A stretch of 51,129 nucleotides of DNA. Origin: JADGGV01 sp035715725. Its GTDB lineage: Bacteria > Gemmatimonadota > Gemmatimonadetes > Longimicrobiales > RSA9. The stretch covers positions 1-51,129 of the forward strand of contig DASTKT010000161.1 in assembly GCA_035715725.1 (NCBI GenBank), in the 5' to 3' direction. This document shows positions 32,829 through 42,300 of the stretch, one piece after another. Position 1 is the stretch's first letter. The number at the start of each line of letters is the position of its first letter. Both the position numbers and the translations under genes were made by a program. The notes under the pieces are model-generated. The model was not told where the DNA came from and made no database searches. It saw only the letters and a program-made list of their open reading frames with translations.

Positions 32829-33227
32829 ACGGCGTTGTTCACCGCAGAGACGCAGAGCACGCAGAGGCTCGCCGGAGTCACGCCGGCTAGCTGCGTGCGC
32901 CGGAAAGGATTTTGTTCACAGGGAGCTTGGGAGCTGGGGAGCATCATCTGAACCGGCGGGTCGCTGGGTTCGTCGGAGCCGACAGATCCTTTGGGGGTTG
33001 GACCGGTGGAACGAGGGTCACCGGTGCAACCCCACCTTCATGCTCTGGAGTGGGCGTCGAAGCCGGCGTAGCCCGGATCCACCTTCAAAAGGTGGTTGCG
33101 TTTGCCGCGAAGCCCGCTTCCCGCCGGTTCAGACCCTACTCCCCAGCTCCCACGCTCCCTGTGAAATTGTAGTTCTCCGTCGCCGTTCTCCGCGCTCTCT
33201 GCGTCTCTGCGGTGAAACAACGCCGTT
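32829..33227. repeat. Nested-palindrome element, copy B
   Basis: Two nested pairs of arms are visible. The inner pair, 32915-32941 and 33139-33165 (27 bp, one mismatch), starts TTCACAGGGAGCTTGGGAGC. The outer pair reads ACCGCAGAGACGCAGAG at about 32841-32857 and its inverse near 33193-33216. Inside are the GGTTGGACCGGTG/CACCGGTGCAACC hairpin and the CGTAGCCCGGATCCACC segment. It lies between the two ATP-grasp genes of the minus strand. The 86-aa frame at 32912-33172 is repeat-derived and not a gene. Confidence 0.85.
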
Positions 33228-33248
33228 AACAGCCGTTCCCGTCCCAGG

Positions 33249-34178
33249 CTACGCCCGCCCGAACAGCCCGTTCCAGCGCAGCTCGCCGAGCTGGGGGCGC
33301 GGGTTCTGCGCCAGGCGGATGACCATGTCGGCCATGAGCCGGACCACTTCCTCGAAGTAGTGCGGCGTGAGCGAGTTGATGTCCATGTCGGGGGCCGGGT
33401 TCATGAAGTCGATGGCGTAGGGGACGCCGTCGCGGATGGCCCACTCGATGGAGTTCATGTCGTAGCCGAGGGCGCGCACGAGCTTGAGCGAGTCCGCGAC
33501 GACGCGGGCGCCGAGCTCCGGGCTCATGTGGTCGTGCTCGACGTGGTACTTCCGCTCCCGCGGGTCGTAGCGGATCGGCAGGATCTCCTCCTGCCCGATG
33601 CAGAGGCAGCGGACGAAGTGGTCCCAGTGGATGAACTCCTGCAGGATCATCGTGAGCCGGCCGGAGTTGTCGTAGTGGTGGATCACCTCGTCGATGGAGC
33701 GGCAGACGTACACGTCGCGCCAGCCGCCGCCGTGCGCGTCCTTGAGGACGCAGGGGAGGCCGACGTAGTCGAGGATCGCCTCCCAGTCGAGCGGATAGAC
33801 GAGGTTGCGCAGGCTCTCCGTGGGCACGATCCCGGGCACGTACTCCTTGTTCGGCAGCGCCACGGTCTTCGGGCTCGCGACGCCCAGCTTCGCGGCGAGC
33901 GAGGCGCCGAAGAGCTTGTCGTCCGCGGTCCACATGAACGGATTGTTCACGACGGTGCACCCCTCGAGCACCGCGTGCTTCAGGAACGTGCGGTAGTACG
34001 GCACCTCGTGGGAGATGCGGTCGACGATGACGTCGTACGGCACGGGACTGTCGAGTGCCGTGCCGCCGAGCTTCACGAACTCGGCGACGACGTCCTCGTC
34101 GCGCTTGTTCACCTCGTCGATGAACGCGGGCGGGAAGGACCATTCCCGGCCGACCAGCAGACCTACGCGAAGGGGCAT
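33249..34178 (-). CDS. ATP-grasp ligase (D-Ala-D-Ala ligase/RimK-like)
   Basis: 309 aa from ATG 34178. Pre-grasp domain about 1-90 (MPLRVGLLVGREWSFPPAFIDEV). ATP-binding: VNNPFMWTADDKLF, then GLPCVLKDAHGGGWRDV (Lys146, Gly-rich lid) and the C-terminal metal strand YAIDFMNPAPDM (Asp257, Asn260). The HDHMSPE segment and NPAPDMDINSLTP are distinctive for this small group. Such enzymes form amide bonds between amino acids or onto peptide C-termini. It lies in the same orientation as the GCS2 operon but is separated from it by repeat copy B, and from the esterase gene by copy C. Confidence 0.85.
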   Translation of the reverse strand: MPLRVGLLVGREWSFPPAFIDEVNKRDEDVVAEFVKLGGTALDSPVPYDVIVDRISHEVPYYRTFLKHAVLEGCTVVNNPFMWTADDKLFGASLAAKLGVASPKTVALPNKEYVPGIVPTESLRNLVYPLDWEAILDYVGLPCVLKDAHGGGWRDVYVCRSIDEVIHHYDNSGRLTMILQEFIHWDHFVRCLCIGQEEILPIRYDPRERKYHVEHDHMSPELGARVVADSLKLVRALGYDMNSIEWAIRDGVPYAIDFMNPAPDMDINSLTPHYFEEVVRLMADMVIRLAQNPRPQLGELRWNGLFGRA

Positions 34179-34247
34179 CTTCGAGGTCCTCGAGAGCGAG
34201 GGTTCAGGTTCGGCGCTCGGGCATGTCGTACGGAACAACGGAATTCA

Positions 34248-34493
34248 TTCACAGGGAGCTTGGGAGCTGGGGAGACGCGCTAGGGCGGCGCCGGTTCGTC
34301 GTCGCGGAAGCATCTCGATTGGGGTTGGACCGGTGGAACGCGGGTCACCGGTGCGACCGCAAATTCGTTTCTGGCGTCGGCGTCGGAGGTAGCGTACTCC
34401 GGATCCAACTTCAAATCGAATGCATGCGTTCGCCGCGAAGCCTGCCCCCCGCCGGCTCAGGCCGTTCTCCCCAGCTCCCAAGCTCCCTGTGAA
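34248..34493. repeat. Nested-palindrome element, copy C
   Basis: The inner terminal repeats 34248-34274 and 34467-34493 are exact inverse complements (27 bp) and match copy B. The core is shorter than in A and B but keeps GGTTGGACCGGTGGAACGCG, its partner CACCGGTGCGACC and the CGGATCCAACTTCAAATCG stretch. It lies between the ATP-grasp gene and the second esterase gene. Confidence 0.85.
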
Positions 34494-34521
34494 AAAAATT
34501 CGTTGATCCGTTCCCGAGGCG

Positions 34522-35241
34522 CTAATCGTTCCCGCCGATGTAGCGCACGACCATCTCGCGCCACCAGGGCCAGTCGTGCGCCCAGCCGTCCCAGATGCGC
34601 AGCGCATTCCAGATGCCGCGGTGCCAGAGCGCGCGCGAGAGATGCTCCGTGTCCTCGCGGTGCGGGTCGTCGCGGCCGATCGACAGGATGATGTTCATCC
34701 GGCTCATGGCCTCGAACCAGCGCCCGTCGCCTTCGTGCTGCACGAAGTGCGACGGGTCGTTCATGTAGACGGAGTGGTCCGAGTAGCCGCCGGTGAGCTC
34801 CTTGATGTTGTACAGGCCGCTCATCCCGAGCACCCGGTTCACCAGCTCCGGGTGATGAAACGCGAAGTTGACCGCGTGGTACGCGCCGAAGCTCGCGCCG
34901 GTGAGGATCGTGAACGGCGTCGCGTTCCGGTGCCACATGAAGGGGAGCACCTCGGCGCGGACGTACTCGTGGTACTGGAGCTGGCGCGCGGCGCGCTCGG
35001 CCGGGTGCTTCCAGCGCGCGTACCAGCTCTCGGCGTCGATGCTGTCCACGCAGAAGAGCTGGAGCCAGCCGGAGGCGACGTGGTGGCCGAGCGCGCCGAC
35101 CATCCCCCGATCCTCCCACTCGTAGAAGCGACCCATCGACGTCGGGAACACCAGCACGCGGGCGCCGCCGTGGCCGAAGACGAGGAGCTCCATCTCCCGT
35201 CCGAGGGACGGGCTGCGCCAGCGGTGATACTCCCGGTTCAA
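34522..35241 (-). CDS. COG4947-like alpha/beta-hydrolase esterase
   Basis: 239 aa from TTG 35241, chosen because LNREYHRWRSPSLGREMELLVFGHGG is the conserved N-terminus of this family and GGAG is 9 nt upstream; the longer frame upstream is unrelated. Features: GARVLVFPTSMGRFYEWEDRGM, nucleophile elbow GASFGAYHAVNF (Ser in GASFG), FCVDSIDAESWY, and the base His in GWAHDWPWW. Annotated members are called esterases or PHB-depolymerase-like; the substrate is unknown. This family is repeatedly found beside ATP-grasp and GCS2 ligases, as here. The repeat copy C separates it from the ATP-grasp gene. Confidence 0.83.
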   Translation of the reverse strand: MNREYHRWRSPSLGREMELLVFGHGGARVLVFPTSMGRFYEWEDRGMVGALGHHVASGWLQLFCVDSIDAESWYARWKHPAERAARQLQYHEYVRAEVLPFMWHRNATPFTILTGASFGAYHAVNFAFHHPELVNRVLGMSGLYNIKELTGGYSDHSVYMNDPSHFVQHEGDGRWFEAMSRMNIILSIGRDDPHREDTEHLSRALWHRGIWNALRIWDGWAHDWPWWREMVVRYIGGND

Positions 35242-35627
35242 GAGGGGGCGTCTCCGGTTCGCCGGGCGGGGCGACGCACCGGCCTCCGCGCGAAGTCGCG
35301 CGCTGGGCGAGCGGCGGTGTCGGTGAGGGTCGGCGCGAAAGATGTCGCCCGGACCGGGGAGCGGCAAGCGGGCGCGCGCGTTGGCCGCTCCGCGCCGTCG
35401 TGCCGGCAGCCGCGGCGGCGACTGTCCGTTTCCGGGACGCCCGCCGCTACGCCGGGACGTCCGGCACGCGCCGGGGGCGCGAGGGTCGTGGGTGCAAAGT
35501 ATTGAGTGACAGCGCGTTGTGCGTGCGGCCCGACGTGGCATGCCGTTTCCCTCTGGCCGGGGCCCGGCGCCGCCCATGCGGTGCCGATCACCTCGCGGGC
35601 GACGGCCCTGAACCCGGAAGGATTGGG
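35242..35627. other. Divergent intergenic region
   Basis: Lies between the minus-strand esterase and the plus-strand permease gene, so it should contain both promoters. The AT-richer stretch at about 35490-35520 (GTGCAAAGTATTGAGTGACAG) is the only candidate, with TTGAGTG as a weak -35. No gene or hairpin of note. Confidence 0.3.
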
Positions 35628-38048
35628 ATGGAGACGCTGCTGAACGATCTGCGGTACGCGGCGCGGCGGTTGTCGCGGGCGCGCGGCTTCACGTTCGTCG
35701 CCGTGCTCACGCTGGCGCTGGGGATCGGCGCGAACAGCGCGATCTTCAGCGTGGTGAACGGCGTGCTGCTGCGGCCGCTGCCGTATCCGGGCGCGGACCG
35801 GCTGGTGCGGCTGTACCAGCTCGAGCCGGCGCGGCACAACCGGATGCCGCTGTCGGGGCCGAACTTCGTGGACTACCGGGCGCAGACGCGCTCGTTCCAG
35901 GAGGTGGCGGCGTTCAGCGTGGACGGTTTCGCGCTGACGGGGGACGGCGAGCCGGTGCAGGCGGACGGCGTGCGGGTGAGCGCCGGCTTCTTCGAGGTGA
36001 TGGGCGTGCGGCCGGCGCTGGGGCGGACGTTCCGGGCGGAGGAGAACGAGCCGGGGCGGACGTCGGAGGTCGTGCTGTCGAACGGGCTGTGGCAGGAGCG
36101 CTTCGGCGGCGACCCGGCGATCCTGGGGCGGACGGTGCGGCTGGACGGGGAGGCGTACACGGTGGTCGGCGTGATGCCGGCGGGCTTCGACTACCCGACG
36201 CACCGGCAGCTCTGGGTGCCGCTCGTGTACGACAAGGCGTTCACGAGCCCGGATGCGCGGGGCGGGTTCTGGCTGGACGCGGTCGGCCGGCTGCGGCCGG
36301 GGGTGACGCCGGAGGCGGCGAGCCAGGAGCTGGCCCTGCTCGCGGCGCGGATCGGCAAGGAGCAGCCGGGGCTGTGGAGCGACTTCGGCGCGACGGCGAT
36401 CTCGGTGCAGGAGGCCGCGGTGGGTGACCTGCGCACGCCGCTGCTGATCCTGCTGGCGGCGGTCGGGCTGGTGCTGCTGATCGCGTGCGCGAACGTGGCG
36501 AACCTGCTGCTGGCGCGGGGCGCGGTGGCGGCGGGGGAGGTGGCGGTGCGGTCGGCGCTGGGGGCGGGACGCGGCCGGATCGTCCGGCAGCTGATGACGG
36601 AGAGCGTGCTGCTCGGGCTGGTGGGCGGCGTCGCCGGGCTGCTGCTCGGCGCGTGGGGGCTGCCGCTGCTGCTGAAGCTGCAGCCGCGGGGGATCGAGCT
36701 GGACGGCGTGCACGTGGACCGGACCGTGGCGGCGTTCACGTTCGGCGTGGCGCTGCTGACGGGGCTGCTGTTCGGCGCGCTCCCGGCGTTCCAGGCCACG
36801 CGGGGCGACCTCACGGCGTCGCTGAAGGAGGGCGGCCGCGGCGGGATGGCGAGCCGGCGCAGCGCCCGCGCGCGCAGCCTGCTCGTCGTGGCGGAGGTGG
36901 CGCTCGCGGTCATGCTGCTGGCGGGCGCGGGGCTGCTGCTGCGCAGCTTCGGCAACCTGCTGTCGGTGGACCCGGGCTTCCGGCCGCAGCAGACGCTGAG
37001 CTTCTCGCTGGCGCTCCCCGAGGCGGACTACCCGTCGGACGAGAAGGTGCGCCTCCTGTACGAGAGCCTGGTCGAGCGGCTGGCGGCGGCGCCGGGCGTG
37101 CAGGCGGCGGCGGGGAGCTCCACGCTGCCGATGGCCGGGCGGATCCAGCGGACCGGCCTCCTGGTGCCGGGCGAGACGGAGCAGTCGGGTGTGCGGCGCG
37201 TGGTGGACGTGAACGTGGTCACGCCGGACTACTTCCGCGCGATGGGGATCCCGCTGCGCCGCGGCCGCGCGTTCCAGGCCACCGACCGTGCGGGCGCACC
37301 GCGCGCGGTGCTGCTGAACGAGGTCGCCGCGCGCCGGTACTTCGCGGGGCAGGACCCGATCGGCCGGACGATCTCGCTCGGCATCCGGCGGTCGGAGTCG
37401 GGGCCGCTGGAGGGCGGCACGATCGTGGGCATCGTCGGCGACACGCGCTCCCGCGTCGACGAGGAGGCGCTGCCGACCGTGTACATGCCGTTCGCGCAGG
37501 CGCCGTACCGCGGCCTGAACGTCGTCATGCGGACGACGACGGAGCCGATGTCGCTGGCCGGCATCGTCCGGCGCGAGGTCCGCGCGCTCGACCCGAACCT
37601 GCCGGTGACGGAGCTGCAGACCGTGCAGCAGCTCATCTCGCGCTCGATCTCGCGGCCGCGCTTCTTCACGGTGCTGCTCGGCATCTTCGCGGCTGTCGCG
37701 CTCGCGCTGTCCGCGGTCGGCATCTTCGGCGTGATCAGCTACGGCGTGGTGCAGCGCCGGCGCGAGATCGGCATCCGCATGGCCCTCGGCGCCCGGCCGG
37801 CGAACGTGCTGGCGCTCGTGCTGGGCGGCGCCGCGCGCCTGGCGCTGGGCGGCGTGGTCGTCGGGCTCGTCGCCGCGGCGGCGCTGACCCGGCTCATGGC
37901 CTCGCTGCTGTTCGGCGTGAGCACGCGGGACCCGATGACGTTCGCCGCGGTGGCCGCCGTGCTGACCGGCGTCGCGCTGCTCGCGAGCTACCTCCCGGCG
38001 CGCGCCGCGGTGCGGGTCGACCCGCAGCAGGCGCTGCGGGCGGAGTAG
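35628..38048 (+). CDS. ADOP-family ABC permease (MacB/FtsX duplicated)
   Basis: 806 aa after GGAAGG. Acidobacterial-duplicated-orphan-permease layout: a MacB-type periplasmic core domain (about 30-250) and FtsX domain (about 280-410), then the same pair repeated (about 440-640 and 690-800). The first helix is LTLALGIGANSAIFSVVNGVLLRPLPYP, a family hallmark; DANVANLLLARGAVAAGEVAVRSALGAGRGRIVRQLMTES and EIGIRMALGARPANVLALVLGG are the FtsX coupling helices. It would export or move lipid-linked or macrolide-like substrates with a separate MacB-type ATPase, which is not encoded nearby, hence orphan. Widespread in Acidobacteriota and Gemmatimonadota. Confidence 0.92.
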   Translation: METLLNDLRYAARRLSRARGFTFVAVLTLALGIGANSAIFSVVNGVLLRPLPYPGADRLVRLYQLEPARHNRMPLSGPNFVDYRAQTRSFQEVAAFSVDGFALTGDGEPVQADGVRVSAGFFEVMGVRPALGRTFRAEENEPGRTSEVVLSNGLWQERFGGDPAILGRTVRLDGEAYTVVGVMPAGFDYPTHRQLWVPLVYDKAFTSPDARGGFWLDAVGRLRPGVTPEAASQELALLAARIGKEQPGLWSDFGATAISVQEAAVGDLRTPLLILLAAVGLVLLIACANVANLLLARGAVAAGEVAVRSALGAGRGRIVRQLMTESVLLGLVGGVAGLLLGAWGLPLLLKLQPRGIELDGVHVDRTVAAFTFGVALLTGLLFGALPAFQATRGDLTASLKEGGRGGMASRRSARARSLLVVAEVALAVMLLAGAGLLLRSFGNLLSVDPGFRPQQTLSFSLALPEADYPSDEKVRLLYESLVERLAAAPGVQAAAGSSTLPMAGRIQRTGLLVPGETEQSGVRRVVDVNVVTPDYFRAMGIPLRRGRAFQATDRAGAPRAVLLNEVAARRYFAGQDPIGRTISLGIRRSESGPLEGGTIVGIVGDTRSRVDEEALPTVYMPFAQAPYRGLNVVMRTTTEPMSLAGIVRREVRALDPNLPVTELQTVQQLISRSISRPRFFTVLLGIFAAVALALSAVGIFGVISYGVVQRRREIGIRMALGARPANVLALVLGGAARLALGGVVVGLVAAAALTRLMASLLFGVSTRDPMTFAAVAAVLTGVALLASYLPARAAVRVDPQQALRAE

Positions 38049-38089
38049 CGCCGCTCCGGCGGATCGGCGTCGGCCTGCGAACACCTTTC

Positions 38090-38405
38090 TTCACAGGGAG
38101 CAGGGGAGCCTGGGAGCGCGCGCGGGGTGGGCCGCATGCCGGGGCGGCGCATCCCATCTGAAAGCTGGATCCGGGGTGCGCCGGCTCCGTCGTCCGATCA
38201 GGGATCGTGAGGTGGACCGGTGACCCGCGGCTCCCTGGTGCGAAGGTGGAACCGGTGACCCGCTTCACGCCGGTCCACCTCGAAAAAAAGGGGTTGGACC
38301 GGTGACCCGCGGTTCACCGGTCCAACCCCAGAGAGGATGTCTCAGGGACGACGACCCCCACGCCGCCCCGCCGCCGTTCTCCCCAGCTCCCCAACTCCCT
38401 GTGAA
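38090..38405. repeat. Nested-palindrome element, copy D
   Basis: Terminal repeats 38090-38116 and 38379-38405 match the B/C arms with about four differences. The core is longer and contains two hairpins: CCGGTGACCCGC flanked by GGTGGACC (about 38213-38279), and a perfect 16-bp stem GGGGTTGGACCGGTGA (38290-38305) with its complement (38314-38329). It sits between the permease stop and the S2P protease gene. Confidence 0.8.
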
Positions 38406-38463
38406 ATGGAGTTCGTTCACGGGCCGATGCCGCTGCGCCGCCCGTCGCCGTTCCTCAGCCGCC

Positions 38464-39165
38464 CTACCGGTACCCCGCCCCCGGGTAGAGCAGGTTCACG
38501 GCGCCGAGGAAGATCGGCGTGAAGATCGGGCCGAAGACCTGCCACGCCACCAGCATCCCCGCCAGCGACAGACTCGGATTGCTCCAGATGAACTGCTGGT
38601 AGCCGCGGCTCGCGCGGGCGCTGAGCAGCAGGGGGGCGGCGCCGCTGCCGTCCAGCGGCGGGAGCGGCAGCAGGTTGAACGTGGCGAGGAGCAGGTTGAG
38701 CGAGAAGAAGACGCCGAGGAGGCGGGCCGTGCCGACCCAGAAGCCGCCGGCGTCGGTGGCCGCGATGTGGCCGAAGCCCACGGAGGGCGGCGCGTGGAAG
38801 ATGTCGGCCGCCACGCCGAGGCGGATCAGCGCGGCGGCGAGAAGCACGAGGGAGAGGTTCGCGGCCGGGCCGGCCAGCGCCATCCAGGCGGCGCGCCTCG
38901 GATGCCGCACCGCCCACTCCCGGTCGTACGGCGCACTGGCGTAGCCGAACGGCCAGCCGGAGACCAGCACGGAGAGGAGCGGCAGCACGAGCATGCCGAA
39001 CGGCTCGCGCCGGATGTGCGGCAGCGGGTCGAGGGAGACCTGGCCGCCGTGATAGGCGGTGAGGTCGCCGCCGCGCTTCGCGGCCCAGGCGTGCGCGGCC
39101 TCGTGCAGCGTCGTCGAGAAGAGGAAGACGACGTAGTAGATCAGTCCGTCGGCCAGTCGATCCAT
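38464..39165 (-). CDS. Site-2-type intramembrane metalloprotease (M50)
   Basis: 233 aa from ATG 39165; no strong ribosome binding site. Zn motif HEAAH (residues 21-25, LHEAAHAW) in the first membrane helix, and NLLPLPPLDGSG in a later helix provides the third ligand (Asp in LDG). Short members of this layout lack PDZ domains and belong to the SpoIVFB/YwhC-like M50B branch. They cleave transmembrane substrates such as anti-sigma factors. The Oar-like gene diverges from it, and repeat D lies downstream. Confidence 0.87.
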   Translation of the reverse strand: MDRLADGLIYYVVFLFSTTLHEAAHAWAAKRGGDLTAYHGGQVSLDPLPHIRREPFGMLVLPLLSVLVSGWPFGYASAPYDREWAVRHPRRAAWMALAGPAANLSLVLLAAALIRLGVAADIFHAPPSVGFGHIAATDAGGFWVGTARLLGVFFSLNLLLATFNLLPLPPLDGSGAAPLLLSARASRGYQQFIWSNPSLSLAGMLVAWQVFGPIFTPIFLGAVNLLYPGAGYR

Positions 39166-39222
39166 GGGTGGTCGGTGAGGTGGAAAGGTTGCGCCCGCGC
39201 CGGTCCGGCTCGGGGAATCATC

Positions 39223-39251
39223 TTGCTGGGCGCGAAACCGCGTCGCATTGT
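39223..39251 (+). promoter_or_regulatory. Candidate promoter of the Oar-like receptor gene
   Basis: TTGCTG (39223-39228), a 17-nt spacer and CATTGT (39246-39251), 116 nt before the start codon. The -10 is weak, so this is a modest call. Confidence 0.35.
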
Positions 39252-39367
39252 GGACGGAGCCTTCCCAGTGCTCCCACCCCGTCGCCGCGGAGCGGTCGGT
39301 CCGAGCAGGCCGGGCGCCGATGTGGCGAGCCGTTTCTCCACCGAGTTCCCGATACCGCGGAGGACGT

Positions 39368-42300
39368 ATGCGACTGCGTGTGCGCCGTCTCGATCGACCC
39401 GGTCTTGTTACCCTCCTCGCCCTGCTCGGGGTTCTCTGGCGGGCCGCGGCGCTCGCGGCGCAGGGGGTGACGACCGGGTCGCTCAACGGCTTCGTGCTGG
39501 ACGAGAACGGGAAGCCGCTCGTCGGCGCCGTGGTGCGGGCCGTGCACGAGCCGAGCCGGACGCAGTACACGGGTCTCGTGCGCGCGGGCGGCGCGTTCAC
39601 GATCCCGAACATGCGGGTCGGCGGGCCGTACACGGTGACCGCCGAGCTGATCGGCCGGCGTACCGAGGCCGAGCGCGACGTGTACGTGCAGCTCGCCCAG
39701 ACCGTGCGCCTCGACTTCGCGCTGGCGCCGGAGGCCATCGAGCTCAAGGCGGTCGAGGTGGCCGCCGAGCGCGGCGAGGTGTTCAACAGCGCGCGCACCG
39801 GCGCCACCACCTTGATCTCCCGGGCGCAGGTCGAGGAGCTCCCGTCCATCAAGCGGAGCACGCGCGACCTGATCCGGCTGGATCCGCGCAACGACGGGAA
39901 CTACAGCTTCGCCGGCCGGAACTGGCTCTTCAACAACATCTCGCTGGACGGCTCCTACTTCAACAACCCGTACGGGCTGGACGACCCGGCGCCGGGCGGG
40001 CAGACCTCGGCGGAGCCGGTGCCGTACGACGCGGTCGAGCAGGTCCAGGTCTCCGTGGCGCCGTTCGACGTGCGGGAGGGCGGGTTCACGGGCGCCAACG
40101 TGAACACGGTCACGAAGAGCGGCACGAACGCGCTGCGCGTGTCGGCGTACACGTTCGTGCGCAACGAGAGCCTCATCGGCAACAAGGTCCGCGGCGTCCC
40201 CGTGATCGCGAACCCGGACCTCCGCTACAACCAGTCGGGCTTCACGCTGAGCGGTCCGCTGCTCCGGGACAAGCTGTTCTTCTTCCTGAACGGCGAGCTC
40301 GAGCGGCGGGACGACCCGGGGAGCGACTTCGTCGCCAACAAGGACGGCACGGTCCAGTTCGGCGAGTCGCGGGTGCAGGCGTCGGTGATGGACCGGATCC
40401 GGGAGCGGATGATCCAGGTCTACAACTACGACCCGGGCCCGTACGAGGGGTACATCAACAAGACGGACAACAACAAGGCGCTGCTGCGCCTGGACTGGAA
40501 CGTCAACGCCCACAACAACCTGAGCTTCCGCTACAACCTGCTGGACGCGAAGCGGGACCTGCCGCCGCACCCGTTCGTGCTCAGCTTCAACAACACGGGG
40601 CGCGGCCCCAACTCGTCCAGCCTGCCGTTCCGCAACTCGGGGTACACGATCAACAACCGGCTGAACTCGTTCGCGCTGGAGCTGAACAGCCGGGGCGACG
40701 GCTTCGCGAACCGCTTCTTCGCGAGCTACAACCGCTTCCGCGACTTCCGCGACCCGTTCAGCGCGGACTTCCCGACGATCGAGATCGGGGAGGCCGGCGT
40801 GACGTACACGACGGTGGGCCACGAGCCGTTCTCGATCCACAACATCCTCGACCAGGACGTCGTCCAGCTCACGAACAACTTCACGCTCTTCCGCGGGAAG
40901 CATTCGCTGACGCTGGGCGCGAACTTCGAGACGTTCGGCTTCTTCAACTCGTTCAACATCTTCCGCGACGGCGTGTTCTTCCTGCCGTACTCCACCGGGA
41001 TCGGCTCGACGTTCGCCTCGCTGGACGAGTTCTTCCAGGCGACGGATCCGGCGCACCCGATCGACTTCCGCAAGCTCATCGGGTCGGGGCCGTACAAGGG
41101 CGAGAACGTCGACGTCGGGCAGCTCTCGTTCTACGCGCAGGACGAGCTGCTGGCCACGCAGAACCTGACGCTGACGTACGGCGTGCGCATGGACCTGCCG
41201 ATGTACTTCACGAAGCCGGTCGCGAACCCGTTCTCCCGGTCGCTGAAGGCGCTGGACGAGAACCGGCAGCCGGAGACGGTGGACGAGGCCGCGCTGCCGG
41301 GCGCGAGCCCGCTCTTCTCGCCACGCCTCGGCTTCAACTGGGACGTAGCGGGGCGGCACGAGACGCAGCTGCGCGGCGGGACGGGCGTGTTCACCGGCCG
41401 CGTGCCGTTCGTCTGGGTCGGCAACGTGATCTCGAACCCCGGCGCGAACCCGAACCTGTTCCCGACCGGGAAGGCGATCCCGACGAAGGATGGCGCCGTG
41501 CTGGCGCAGTCGTTCGACGTGAACGCGATGGACCCGAAGTTCAAGTGGCCGCAGGTGTGGGTCACGGACCTGGCCGTCGATCGGCGGCTGCCGGGGGACG
41601 TGGTCGGCACGGTCGAGCTGATCTACGGCAACGACATCCACAACGTCTTCATGCGCAACGCGGACCTGGTGAAGCCGCTGCGCACGCTGCAGGACGGGCG
41701 CCCGTACTACGGCGGCTTCGGCAACAACGAGCTGAACCCGGATGGCGGCGCCGGCATCTACGTCATCGACAACACGAGCGACGGCTACAACGTGAGCGCG
41801 AGCGCGCAGCTCCGGAAGCAGTGGGCCTTCGGCCTGGGCGGCGCGGTCTCGTACGCCTACACGGAGGCGAAGAACAAGCTCAAGTCGACGGAGATCGCGA
41901 GCGTGCTCTGGCAGAACCAGCCGGTGCAGGGGGACCCGAACAACCCGGAGCTCTCCTTCTCGGAGTTCGGCCAGCGCCACCGCATCGTCGGCTCGGCCAC
42001 GTACACGGCGAACTGGTCGCCGCGGCTGGCCACCCACTTCGGGCTCTACTTCGAGACGGCGGAAGGCAACCGCTTCGCCGGCGCCGGCGGCAACCGCTAC
42101 TCGTTCATCTACGCGGGCGACGTGAACGGCGACGGCCAGGGGGGCAACGACCTGATCTTCATCCCGCGCGACCAGAGCCAGATCCGGCTGGCGCCGCGGA
42201 CCGCGGGCGGCCGGACGATCTCCGCGGCCGAGCAGTGGAGCGCGTTCGACGCCTTCATCGGGCAGGACCCCTACCTGCGGAAGCACCGCGGCCGGATTGC

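Noticed and set aside
32912..33172. 86-aa frame with TGSLGAGEHHLNRR..., similar frames in the other repeat copies
   Set aside because: It is the translation of the nested-palindrome element, and the peptide changes frame and sense in other copies. It is not a gene.
35238..38084. 948-codon minus-strand frame opposite the permease
   Set aside because: It is Arg/His/Gln-rich and has no recognisable fold; the ADOP permease is unambiguous.
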